A stretch of 64,000 bases of DNA from Desmodesmus armatus (Eukaryota; Chlorophyta; Chlorophyceae; Sphaeropleales; Scenedesmaceae): assembly GCA_007449985.2 (NCBI GenBank), contig VIIQ02000309.1, positions 1-64,000 on the forward strand, given 5' to 3'. Positions 21,522 to 31,723 of the stretch are shown here, one piece after another. The translations under genes were made by a program, and so were the position numbers. Numbering within the stretch: position 1 is the first letter of the stretch; each line of letters starts with the position of its first letter. The notes beneath the pieces are model-generated. The model saw nothing but the letters and a program-made list of their open reading frames with translations, was not told the origin of the DNA and did not search any database.

Positions 21522-22846
21522 AGGTCTGGTGTGGGCCGCTTCTGTGAGGCAGGTGCAGTGCCAGCTGACTGCGAGGGTGACTGTGCAGCGTCAGCGGCTG
21601 GGGCCTCCTGCTGCTGCCTCTGCTGCTGGCGCTCCCGCTGCTGCTGCCGCTGCTGCTGGCGCTGAGCCGCCAGCTCGGCCGCCTGCTGTTGCCTGTCATG
21701 CTCCTGCTGCTGACGCTGGCGGCGCTGCTGCTCCTGCTGCTCTGCAAGCTGCTGTTGGGTGCGGGACGCAATCCACTCGCGCTGCATAGCATTGCTGGCT
21801 CCCTTGCGCAGGGCGGCAGCACTGAGGTCTGCTGCATCTGTGCACTCCCGCAGCTGCACGAAGAAACTGCTGGTGCCGTCTGGTGTGGGCATCTCCACTG
21901 CTGAGGGTGCGCTGGCTGTGACTGCCAGCACCAGCTTCACCTCATCCCACAGCTGCCGCTGCTGCTGATCCAAAGCCCAGTCCGCTGCCAGCACAGTGAC
22001 GCCGGCTGCGTCCATGGCCGTGGCCCACTGCTGCGGCCCAATGCCCCGCACCCCGCACAAGCTGAAGACCCGGACTGGCAGCCCGTCATACCGCAGAGTG
22101 TACTGCTCCCCACCGCCCGGCAGCTGCAGCTTGCCGGTCTGAGGGTCCAGTAGGCCCTGCAGGGCTGCCTTGCTGTGCAGAATGAACTGATAGGACGCGT
22201 GCATGGCTGCAACCTTGCGCCCTGCATGCACAGCATCCTTCCTGAAAAACCTGGGGTGGCTCCAACCCAGCTCCCACCCGTCCCTACTCACCAGCTGCTC
22301 AATGACGGCAGCAAAGCTGCTGGCCATCTCCCCCGCTGCAGCAAACCGCTCAAGGACTGGCCGCAGCGCTGCCGGTGCCATGCCCGCAGCAGCTGCCTCG
22401 GCGACTGCTGGGTCCTCCATGCCTGCAGGCTGCGCCGCAGACCAGGTGTCCCGCAGGCGCTGTACCTCCTGGCCGGATGGGCAGTCCTGCAGTTGCTGTG
22501 TTGCTGCTGCCCGTGCTGCTGCATCTGCTGGGTCAATCAGCTTCTGCACCTCCAGGGCCACTTTCCTGGAGGCCAGAGCCTCGGGAGGCAGCAGCAGCTT
22601 CAGAACTCCTGGGAAGGAGTGCATCTGTCGCTGCTGCCTGTTGTGTGCTGTATAGGCAGCCTTGCTGGCAGTTGCTGCTCCCCTCCTGTTGGGCTGATTG
22701 GGGGTGGCTGCTGCTGTCCTGCCAGGTGTGGCGGTGGGCTGGCGCCCAGCCGGGGCAGCACTGCGCTGCTGCTGCTGCTGCTGCTGCTTCTGCTGGGCCA
22801 CCCGCCCTGCTGCTGCTGACGTGCCTGCCTGTGAGTCGGTAGGCAT
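20969..22846 (-). CDS. L1-type ORF1: Gln-rich RNA-binding-type protein
   Basis: 625 residues starting with MPTDSQAGTSAAAGR. Poly-Gln tracts lie near residue 20 and at about residues 440-460, with a long Gln/Arg-rich, probably coiled-coil stretch in between (residues about 370-430). The middle (residues about 75-340) is non-repetitive and includes HSFPGVLKLLLPPEAL and YTLRYDGLPVRVFSLCGVRG. It is presumably the nucleic-acid-binding core that packages element RNA, by analogy with other L1 ORF1 proteins; no zinc knuckle was seen. It ends in TAA at 20969-20971, directly abutting the ORF2 ATG. The 5' UTR is at most about 350 bp (22847-23195). Confidence 0.8.
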
Positions 22847-23270
22847 GTTTACGGAGCTGATATGCTGCGCTGCTGCACGTAATGGATACTAGACGTACCA
22901 AAAGCACTGTTTGTGCACTAGGCTGCCGCTCGGACTGGCTGCATGGGACTTGCAAACTTGCGAGTGATGCGATCCCGACAGGCCAGCCAGTCTACTGCGG
23001 ACGTGCCCGCTGCCCACGAAGAGTGACATAATGCATCAATACGAGTACAATGCGCAATTCATGCAGGCCGAGTTGACGATCTCTCGACACGGTCCACTGG
23101 ACATGATGGAGGAACTCTTTGAAACTGTGCTATCATCCGCTGTTGATGCACGACACCACACTACACTTAGGGACAAAAGTTTTTACGACCGACACAAGTG
23201 TACACCGGGCTCAGCAGCCCCACATGCTACACAAGAGGTGCCTGTGTCTGTCCCTAGCTGCCGTGATCAA

Positions 23271-23471
23271 TGAAGGTGTTACACGGGTTTCTCAAGCAAC
23301 TACGTTGCAACTGAACCCAGCCACGGATGGACACAACCAGCACGGAAGGGGGCCGTTCGGACAAACCCCACCATCAAAAGCTTGTCACGCACACTCAGTG
23401 TGCTTCCAGATTGCGAACACAGAGATATAATACACTGGAAGGACTGAATGGCGCCAACGGCACTGCTTCTC
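23271..23471 (-). mobile_element. 201-bp L1 3' fragment with its own target-site duplication
   Basis: The sequence TGAAGGTGTTACACGGG... to CACTGCTTCT matches the L1 3' end. It is flanked by CTGCCGTGATCAA on both sides (about 23258-23270 and 23472-23484, overlapping the outer duplication by a base). It is therefore an independent, severely 5'-truncated insertion. Confidence 0.65.
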
Positions 23472-23567
23472 TGCCGTGATCAAGCTGGCATAGCATGTGA
23501 GTCACTCTGCATGACAAATAGACTGCGGTTGTTGGATCAGTGGTACGTGAGGTTTGCACAGATAGTG

Positions 23568-24109
23568 TAGGGGTAGGGTAGCTTAGTGGAAAAGCACCCG
23601 GCTTATGTCGGGGAGTCCCGGGTTCGAATCCCGGCCCACCCACCGGCCCCTTAAGGGGGGGTGATAATACCCCGAGCCAGGCTGCTGACCCGGGCAAGTG
23701 CAGTGAAGGGAGAGGGATCCCCTGATGCTGATTACTGCCACAGTGGCAAAGGAAGGAATGGGTGCAGAATACAGCCGGAAAAGGCATGGAGCCCGCTATT
23801 GGGTGTGCTACCCTAGGGATTCAAGGTTCCCTCGGGTCGGGACTGAGGGGACTGTCCCAGGGGGTCAAGGGTGATACCTTACAGCATCCAAGCTCCCATG
23901 TCGAACAACATCTCCAGCCCGAATTTCGGTGGGTTTACACGGCCCCCAGGTGTGCCCCTGGGGAGTGAGATGTGGCCACGAGTGCCATTGCCCTAGACCC
24001 CCCGGCGTGTTGGTATGAAGCACCGTCCTCAACGGACGCGAGGCCAATGGGACGAAGTCCTATGGCGTTAAGAGACCAGGGGGGTGTCTCTGTATCTTTA
24101 TCTTTTTTT
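23568..24109 (+). mobile_element. tRNA-headed SINE (542 bp)
   Basis: The first 72 nt (23571-23642) fold loosely like a tRNA. There is a perfect A box TAGCTTAGTGG at 23579-23589, a perfect B box GGTTCGAATCC at 23621-23631, a 5-bp T stem and 7-bp acceptor pairing with one mismatch; the anticodon loop is CTTATGT. Mismatches in the anticodon and D stems argue against a working tRNA. The element ends ATCTTTATCTTTTTTTT and is flanked by TAGTG on both sides (23563-23567, 24110-24114). The paralogous empty site is ATAGTG at 27894-27899. Its 3' block GCCAATGGGA...TCCTATGGCGTTA is shared with the SINE at 25934. Confidence 0.7.
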
Positions 24110-25747
24110 TAGTGCAAACAACCCTCAATTCCTGAGCTGCACCACGATATTGTCAGAGCCGCCAAATATGTGCACAGCCGGCGACCAAAGACGATGACTT
24201 AGGTGTAGATTGTCAACTGCTACCGGTTCACCTTTTTGACTGCCCCTGCCATGGTGCTCCCACCTTGCTGCTTGTCACTCTGCAGGTGGTGCTGCAGGTC
24301 ATGGCTCTAAGAGGCAGCGGCAAGGGGAGAGGCTGGTGTTGTGTGGCGGGTCGCATGATTGGTTGGTTTGCGGGTCTGACTTTGATGGTGTTTGGGTTGC
24401 CAGGGGGTGCTCAGCAGGTGTTGCACACCTTGCTTGCAAGGTGACGATTATCGTGTAGCAGCTCTAGATATGTGCGGCTGGGTCCAAATTGCGCGTGGCT
24501 TGGGAGCGTGTCTGGATGATTTCGCACTGACCCAGTGCTGGGCACCTCCCAAACTGGTGTGTAGTGGTGTGAGCTACCACGGTGGCGATCTGGTTGTGTC
24601 TTGTGTGTAAGGTCAGGGGGTATACTATACTGATATATAAAGTAGTACTGCCGATGCTTCACGTACATCACGGGCGCGCTGGCTTTGTGTCCCAAAGCCT
24701 CCGACGCAGCAGACCGGTGTTGACCACTATTGATGGAGGTCATTGGTAGTCAGTGTCAGCAACGTCAACGCCACCCCTGCGGAGGCTACCACAGAAAGAT
24801 CAGCAATTATGCTTGTGCGCAGTGCAGTCCGGGTAGTGATCTTTTCATCAAACATTTAAATTTTCGTCTTTGCCTGCGCGCTCATTCTACAGGACAAATG
24901 ACGGCACCAGCAGCAGGTCTCCGTTGAAGCTAGCTGAGCCCAACTCCCTGAGGGCTGTTGCCGTGTGGACATGCAAAACACATGTCACTTGAATGGGATG
25001 AATACAAGCCCACTCACTGAGTGCCCGGCAATCAACGAGGGCTTTCAAAGCCCTCAACACTGTCAGAAGCGGCAAACTTTGTGACTGTGTGTCTGGGTGT
25101 CGTCAGTGACTGGGTGTCATCAGTTGCATGTGACTACTTGGTGCCACACACGCACAAGCAGTTGACACATTTTGGTGTTTCTGACACACAACCGTTGGGT
25201 CTCTGGCAAGCTGGAACCAAGCCTGCTGATGTTGCATTGCCATGACAGCACTGCTAGCATTATAGCAGCTACAGCAGCTATTGCACATGATAAGGACCAC
25301 GCTGCAACCAAGTAGCAGGGTGCCTTCGATGTAAACAAGGCTTGGCAGCCGGGCAGAGTACCACAACCAGTTGGGTGCTTTCTCCCAGGCCCAACTCTGA
25401 TTAGTAGGATCAGCTGCGACTGCAGTTGCATGAACAATTGATCATGGCTCACGACTGGTACTCCTGCCCGGTGTAGCATCACTGATGGTGACCATCAACC
25501 GCTGAAACTGAGCTTATACGACCGATTTGACTGGATAATCAGCCCGTACGGCCGCGTGACGCGTCAAGGCAGCGCACATTTACCCAACCAAACCCTACAG
25601 TCTCAAGCACACGAATAGCGTTCTATTGAACCACTGCAGATTTTATGAAGCCAGATTTCACATTCTTCAGCGCCCATTGCAGTGCATGCACCAGAACACG
25701 GAGCGAGGCACACAGCACGCCTTGGCAGCCCCCCCTTACGAGAGTCA

Positions 25748-27592
25748 ATGGCTACGCCAACAAAGTGAGTATTTCATACAAGACAGTCACTGATCTAATG
25801 GCAGTGGTGCAAATGGCGAGATGGCATTGGGGAGTGGAAGGCAAGAGCTACAGCTCCACCCTTGGACTGGCCGAACTTTGTGCGTGCTGCCTCGTCCCGT
25901 CTGGCTCTTATACCAATAGACAGGATATTCCTCCCTGGGCATGGCGTAAAACTGCTTGGGAGGTTGCCTTGTGAGCAGAAGGTTTGGTTTCGATTCCCAC
26001 CCGCAGCAAGGTCTCTCTTTGGGGCATTGGCAACAATGTCCGTCTTACTGAGTGGCCTGTGTCCCTTGTGGGGCCTCAGTGAGGGGTAGAGGATTTGGGC
26101 ACTTTGCCTCTACCAAGTGTCACCCCGTGTGATAATAATGCTTGGAGTGTGTGTCAGGAGGGGTAGACCCCGCCGTCCTTACAGGGCGTGAAGCCAATGG
26201 GAGGTAATCCTATGGCGTTACTGGGTTAGGAGGGGGCCCTGAAGCATTATTATTATTATATATATTCCTCAAACTTCTGTCTGCATCGTCATCTACTGCT
26301 GCTGCTGCCCACCCCCTCCTTGCAGGGTGCCTCAAACAGCACCAGCAGCAGCAGCAGCAGCACAGCTCCCAGAGCTCCCGGAGGCAGCAGTGTCCTGTAT
26401 TCTGCAGCACGTTCCTCTGAGACAGCGCCTCAACAGCTGCGCCCTGGTGTGCCGTGCATGGGCAGCAGCTGCATCAGCAGCACCAGCTGATGTGGATGTA
26501 TCCTTTGAGAACAGCGAGCAACGCCAGCAGCTGCAGCACTGGCTGGACAAGCATGGGGCTGTGGTGGAGGGGCTCAGGGTCGATGACAAAGATTTTCTGG
26601 ATGGGGAACACACGCTGCAGCTTCCTGTCCTGCAGCTAACGCGGTTGCGCAGCCTGGGCCTTGGCCATTGGCACAGCTCGGGTTTTGGGGTCCAGCTACC
26701 AGCTAGGGTTGCCACAGGGGTCACCAGACGCAGCATCGGCAGGAGGAGCAGGAGCGCATTACTCACAGGGCCCAGCGGCACCACTGCGGTGGGCAGCATT
26801 GGCAGTGCTACTGCTGTGCTGCCGCAACTCCAGGAGCTGACGCTTTCAAAGTGTCACCTCACAATGCAGTTACTGTCACAGCTCCTGAGTGCAACCGCAT
26901 TGTCAAAGTTGCAGTGGGAGTCTCCCTTGGTTTGTGGCGACAGCAGTGTTTCAGGGCTACTCAAAGATAGGGAGGTGTACTCCGCTCTGTGGCAGGGGCT
27001 GCAACCGCTGCCGAAGCTCTCTGAGCTGCGCCTGAGTGGGAGGAAATTGACCGCAGCCGACATTGCACCCCTCAGCACACTGCAGCGCCTGCAGCGCTTG
27101 GATTTGAACGTAGATTATATGGTTGGGGGTTCAATGGCTGCAGAGCTGCTGAGCGCACTGCAGCATCTCACCCAGCTGCAGCATTTGGCGTTGCGCGGCG
27201 TGGGGCTATACAGGGTCGGCGCCCAGCAAGAGCCTGGCAGCAGCTACCAGTGTTTTTCGGCCCTGACAGCATCCACTCAGCTCACAGCTCTTTACTTGAA
27301 GGACATTCGTCAGCCGGTCCCCAAGGCAGCCTTCAGGCACATGTTGCCTTCAGGGCATGTGCTGCCACACCTCAAGGAGCTGACCGTCATTCGTGGGTCA
27401 TCGTTGTACAGCGCCACGGCGCCTCCTGTAGAGGCAGCACATGTCGCCATGATAGCGGCCAGCTGCCCTGCACTGCATGAGCTGACGCTGCAGGATGCGA
27501 CTCCCGACGATTTTGACGTCAGCTGCCTGGCGCAGCTGCCCTCTGGTGTGACGAAGGTGGAGGGCCTTGAGTGGACCCGCCCTATGCCGTGA
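25748..27592 (+). CDS. F-box/leucine-rich protein, copy 2 (intact)
   Basis: Exon 1 is the 17-nt microexon 25748-25764 (MATPT + 2 nt) and exon 2 is 26326-27592, giving 427 residues. The start ATG and the GTGAGT donor have exact counterparts in copy 1. An F-box lies at about residues 20-55 (LPEAAVSCILQHVPLRQRL, LVCRAW). About ten irregular leucine-rich repeats follow (for example LTRLRSLGLGHW, LPQLQELTLSKCHL, LPKLSELRLSGRKL, LTQLQHLALRGVGL), and the protein ends with LAQLPSGVTKVEGLEWTR. Probable role: substrate receptor of an SCF ubiquitin ligase. Intron 1 is about 320 bp longer than in copy 1 because a SINE has inserted there. The two copies have diverged by insertions and many substitutions, so the duplication is not recent. 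Confidence 0.85.
25934..26261 (+). mobile_element. SINE in intron 1 of F-box copy 2 (328 bp)
   Basis: Flanked by 9-bp duplications ATATTCCTC at 25925-25933 and 26262-26270. The head carries a B box GGTTTCGATTCCC at 25986-25998. The 3' part (CCGTCCT...GAAGCCAATGGGA...TCCTATGGCGTTA, about 26173-26222) matches the SINE at 23568-24109. The tail is (ATT)n. Copy 1's shorter intron (13307-13543) is the unoccupied paralogous state. Confidence 0.72.
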
Positions 27593-28647
27593 TATGTGCA
27601 TTGGTGTGCGGCGCGAGGTGTGCTGAGGTGAGGGTGCTGCTTGTGTTGAGTGGTTTGGTGTCTGCCAGCACTGTGCTACTACACTGCTAGCAGCAGTAGC
27701 ACTGCCAGCAATGCAGCTGCAGGTGCACCTCCCTCTGCGTCCAGTGACGCATGCAGTCGTGCCCAGACAGTAGTGAGCCAAGAGCCAAGCTTCTAAGGCC
27801 CAGCCGGGCTGTTCAGTGCTGACATAACTTGTGAGCATGTGCACGGTACCATAGACAATTGTTGTTGGATCAGTGGTACGTGTGGTTGCACCAATAGTGC
27901 AATGCAGCTCACAATCCACGCCATGCAGCTCAGCCCTTGTCAGAGGCGTGCACAGAGGCTTCACTCCATGATCACTTGGTGTCAAGTGCTACTGGCTGAC
28001 CTTGTTGACTGCCGTGGCTTGCTGCTCCCACCCTGCTGCTTGTCGACCCTGCAGCTGCAGGTGGTGCTGCAGGTGATGGCTCTAAGTGGCAGCTGCAAGG
28101 AGAGGGGCTGCTGTTGTGGGTGGTTGCATGTTTGGTTGGGTTTGCTGGCTTGATGTTGTTTTGGGTTGCCAGGGAGTGCTCAGCAGGTGAGGCCCTCCCT
28201 TGTTGTGGCTTCAAGTCTTGTCTAGTCACTAGGTAGCAGTGCTGCCGAATATCGTGCATGTGGTACCACCTTTTGCTGGTGTACGGCTCGTTCGAAGTCA
28301 TGCGCGGCATGAGATCGTGTCTGGATGGATGCGCATTGGCCGAGTGCCGGGCACCTCCTAAAGCAGGGTGCAGTGTTGTGCCCTACGCGGTTGGCGCCCT
28401 GGCTGTTTCTTTTGTGTGAGGTCACAAGGGGTGATAGTAATGCTGCTGCATCCATCACGTGCATCACGTGCACCCTGGCTCTGCGTCCCAAAGCCTCCAA
28501 TGCAGCAGACAGGTGTTCAACAGTGCTGAGCAATATTGAATGAGGTCAGTGGCAGTCAGTGTCAGCAGCCTGCCGCCAGGCGCAGGCCGCGTATGCTACC
28601 GCAAAAGCTCAAAAAAGGTTTACGCGCAGTGCAGCCAGGGAGCTCAT
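27593..28647. other. 3' flank of F-box copy 2, duplicated non-coding DNA
   Basis: No gene is seen. The sequence matches the unit-1 flank in blocks (see the segmental duplication entry). Short reading frames here are not conserved between the two copies: the corresponding frames are broken in the other unit, which argues against coding. Confidence 0.5.
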
Positions 28648-29033
28648 TACCGTACTGCCACGAGTGGTTCGATAAATAAATAAATATTTCAGAAAAGTTG
28701 CAAAATATCGAATGCACCAAACAATTGCCTGGCGTCCCCTTGTCGAATGGTTGAGAAAATGCCCCTGCCAGTCCCACCCCCTTGCAGGAGCGTAAAACGG
28801 GCTGTTTGACATGCCAGACCAGTCTTAGAGTATGTGATGGTTATAAAAAGTTTGTATGGTGTGTTTCAGGCCCTAGGCACTGCGCACAGCAACAGCAGCA
28901 GGTCACAGAGCACCATCCATCATTCAGGTGTCGAACCCTCGGAAACACTGCCTGGACTCCTTGTCGAATGCCTGGGACAACTTTATATTGCATTCGATAA
29001 AAAAATCCTCGAACTACTCGTGGCAGTACGGTA
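28648..29033. mobile_element. MITE-like element with terminal inverted repeats (386 bp)
   Basis: TACCGTACTGCCACGAGTGG at 28648-28667 is the reverse complement, with one mismatch, of the right end at about 29014-29033 (ACTCGTGGCAGTACGGTA). The inverted pairing continues weakly inward (TTCGATAAA; ATCGAATGCA versus TGCATTCGAT). There is no transposase frame. No clear target-site duplication was found, so the boundary is provisional. Confidence 0.5.
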
Positions 29034-29348
29034 GGACAAGACAGTGAGTGGCAACAGCAGCAGGGCCCAAGTGACTCTGAGGGCTGCTGCTGTGTGGACC
29101 ATGCACAATTCGTCACAAAGATTGGTATTGAATACAAATCTCTCGTAATTTTCCGGGCAATCAACCAGGGCTTTGAAAGCCCTCACCACTGTCAGAAGCA
29201 GCGCTGGGTGTCTCATCATGATGATTAGCTGCATGTGACACTGCTTGGTGCCACCACACACATGCACACGCAGTTGACACAATCGGTGGTATTCTGACAC
29301 ACAACCTTTAGGTCACTAGCAAGCTGGAACCATGTTGCAATGCCATGA

Positions 29349-29430
29349 CTGGCTGACTGACTGACTGACTGACTGACAACGGTCCCCGTGAAGATATTGT
29401 TGGCCGCTTACGCTTACGCTTACGCTTGCG
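29349..29430. repeat. (TGAC)n and (GCTTAC)n microsatellites
   Basis: A run of about seven TGAC units spans 29349-29377. Four units of CGCTTA/GCTTAC lie at about 29407-29430, just before the satellite. Confidence 0.7.
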
Positions 29431-29510
29431 CAGATGCGCACTATCAACCTTTTACCACCTGACCAGCAGCCAACAACCTATGTTGAGCATGAGCACCGTG
29501 CGATGATGTG

Positions 29511-31356
29511 ACATGATGACAGGCCTCCAAGCTATGTAGCTGCGTATAACATTCACAACATACTGTTTGTAGACATTTGAGGGCATCAATGTCGCTTGAA
29601 AAAGTCAAATGAACATAATTGCCGCACCCTGATCCGTGTGGCAATTACGTTCATTGGTCATCTGTACGTATTTTCAAGCACACCATCGGCATCCAAAGCA
29701 CACTGATAGATGCTTTCAGCATTGGTGTCGCGTTGTAGGGCCTATGTGCATAAGGATTCATGTCGATCCCTGCCCATGGCCCAGCACACACACAGGCCGT
29801 CCTGGCACTCAACGACAGGCCCCCAGGCTATGTAGCTGCGTATAATATTTACAGCATACCGTGACAAACATTTGAGGGCATTAATGTCGCTTGAACAAGT
29901 CAAATGAACATAATTGCCGCACCCTGATCCGTGTGGCAATTGCGTTCATTGGTCATCTGTACGTATTTTCAAGCACACCATCGGCATCCAAAGCACACTG
30001 ATAGATGCTTTCAGCATTGTTGTGGCGTTGCAGGGCCCATGTGCAGAAGGATTCATGTCGTTCCCTGCCCAAGGCCCAGCACACACACAGGCCGTCCTGG
30101 CACTCAACGACAGGCCCCCAGGCTATGTAGCTACGTATAATATTTACAACATATCCGTGACAAACATTTGAGGGCATTAATGTCGCTTGAACAAGTCAAA
30201 TGAACATAATTGCCGCACCCTGATCCGTGTGGCAATTACGTTCATTGGTCATCTGTACGTACTTTCAAGCACACCATCGGCATCCAAAGCACACTGATAG
30301 ATGCTTTCAGCATTGGTGTCGCGTTGTAGGGCCCATGTGCAGAAGGATTCATGTCGTTCCCTGCCCACGGCCCAGCACACACAGGCCGTCCTGGCACTCA
30401 ACGACAGGCCCCCAGGCTATGTAGCTGCGTATAATATTTACAGCATATCCGTGACAAACATTTGAGGGCATTAATGTCGCTTGAACAAGTCAAATGAACA
30501 TAATTGCCGCACCCTGATCCGTGTGGCAATTACGTTCATTGGTCATCTGTACGTACTTTCAAGCACACCATCGGCATCCAAAGCACACTGATAGATGCTT
30601 TCAGCATTGGTGTCGCGTTGTAGGGCCCATGTGCAGAAGGATTCATGTCGTTCCCTGCCCACGGCCCAGCACACACAGGCCGTCCTGGCACTCAACGACA
30701 GGCCCCCAGGCTATGTAGCTGCGTATAATATTTACAGCATATCCGTGACAAACATTTGAGGGCATTAATGTCGCTTGAACAAGTCAAATGAACATAATTG
30801 CCGCACCCTGATCCGTGTGGCAATTACGTTCATTGGTCATCTGTACGTATTTTCAAGCACACCATCGGCATCCAAAGCACACTGATAGATGCTTTCAGCA
30901 TTGGTGTCGCGTTATAGGGCCCATGTGCAGAAGGATTCATGTCGTTCCCTGCCCACGGCCCAGCACACACAGGCCGTTCTGGCACTCAACGACAGGCCCC
31001 CAGGCTATGTAGCTGCGTATAATATTTACAACATATCCGTGACAAACATTTGAGGGCATTAATGTCGCTTGAACAAGTCAAATGAACATAATTGGCGCAC
31101 CCTCATCCGTGTGGCAATTACGTTTATTGATCATCTGTACGTATTTTCAAGCACACCATCGGCATCCAAAGCACACTGATAGATGCTTTCAGCATTGGTG
31201 TCGCGTTATAGGGCCCATGTGCAGAAGGATTCATGTCGTTCCCTGCCCACGGCCCAGCACACAAAGGCCGTCCTGGCACTCAACGACAGGCCCCCAGGCT
31301 ATGTAGCTGCGTATAATATTTACAGCATATCCGTGACAAACATTTGAGGGCATTAA
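29511..31356. repeat. Satellite of about 294 bp, six full units plus a partial one
   Basis: Units begin near 29601, 29899, 30195, 30489, 30783 and 31077, and are nearly identical. The leading partial unit (29511-29600) is most diverged, and the array stops abruptly at GGGCATTAAT (31356). Each unit contains the 48-nt inverted repeat AATGAACATAATTGCCGCAC, loop CCTGATCC, GTGTGGCAATTACGTTCATT (first copy 29608-29655): 18 Watson-Crick pairs, one G-T and one mismatch. Small reading frames recur in every unit because the unit recurs, so they are not evidence of genes. Confidence 0.9.
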
Positions 31357-31374
31357 TAGCTGCGCCCACCCGCC

Positions 31375-31674
31375 GGGGACACACGTCATGTGAACACACA
31401 CGTGGCTGCACTGTGTGCGATCCAAGTGCCTCAACTGCTCAATCAGGTGCAAATGCCCAACAACTTGTACGGGAGCTGGGTTCCAAACAGCCGCCGCAGG
31501 CTCAGCAAACTGTTTGCCACGGCGGCCCGCCTGGACCTCCTGACCGGGGTCAGGGTGTTTGCCCACACACAACCCACTGGTCATGGAGTACTAGTCAGTA
31601 ACAAAGCTCGTCACTATGTTAGTATACAAATCACAGCAGGTGGTCTTGCTACGCAAACATCGCATGGTACGTAA
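31375..31674 (+). pseudogene. Possible gene fragment of about 95 codons next to the satellite
   Basis: An open frame reads VPQLLNQVQMPNNLYGSW and RRRLSKLFATAARLDLLTG and ends at TAA 31672-31674. Its composition is protein-like rather than repeat-like, and it begins abruptly where the satellite stops. No start context or splice partner was found and I do not recognise the family. It could be a truncated exon left by satellite expansion, or chance. Confidence 0.25.
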
Positions 31675-31723
31675 AAACAGCCAGTGGTACCATGGTGGTA
31701 CACAAACATAACGTGGCCCCGCC

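Larger units (their letters stand above)
15051..23493 (-). mobile_element. Nested L1-type non-LTR retrotransposon complex with 10-bp target-site duplication
   Basis: The whole 8.4-kb insert is bounded by direct copies of GCTGGCATAG at 15051-15060 and 23484-23493. The unit-2 empty site reads GCTGACATA at 27818-27826. Inside, an older 5'-truncated element (15061 to 16047, continuing at 23196-23260 with TGTACACCGGGCTCAGCAGC) appears to be split by a full-length element (about 16239-23195). Its low-coordinate end carries several repeats of the L1 3' terminus mixed with GAA and GAAT microsatellites (15061-15210). A third, very short L1 fragment lies at 23271-23471. Confidence 0.8.
13290..29345. 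repeat. Tandem segmental duplication of the F-box locus
   Basis: Unit 1 is 13290-14812 plus flank pieces 14813-15060, 23494-23567 and about 24115-25250. Unit 2 is 25748-27592 plus its flank to about 29345. Shared non-coding landmarks include CAGCCCGGCTGTTAAGTGCT/CAGCCGGGCTGTTCAGTGCT, GTTGTTGGATCAGTGGTACG at 23529 and 27861, the GGTGGTGCTGCAGG block at 24284 and 28058, and TTGCCAGGGNGTGCTCAGCA at 24397 and 28166. Because unit 2 lacks the unit-1 insertions, it serves as an internal empty-site control. The 14813-15050 and 24115-25640 stretches hold no recognisable gene. Confidence 0.8.

Noticed and set aside
23571..23642. Functional tRNA gene (anticodon loop CTTATGT)
   Set aside because: Mismatches in the acceptor, D and anticodon stems, target-site duplications and a paralogous empty site favour a SINE head.
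29600..31356. CRISPR-like array
   Set aside because: Units are about 294 bp and nearly identical throughout, without short repeats separated by unique spacers. It is a satellite in a eukaryotic genome.
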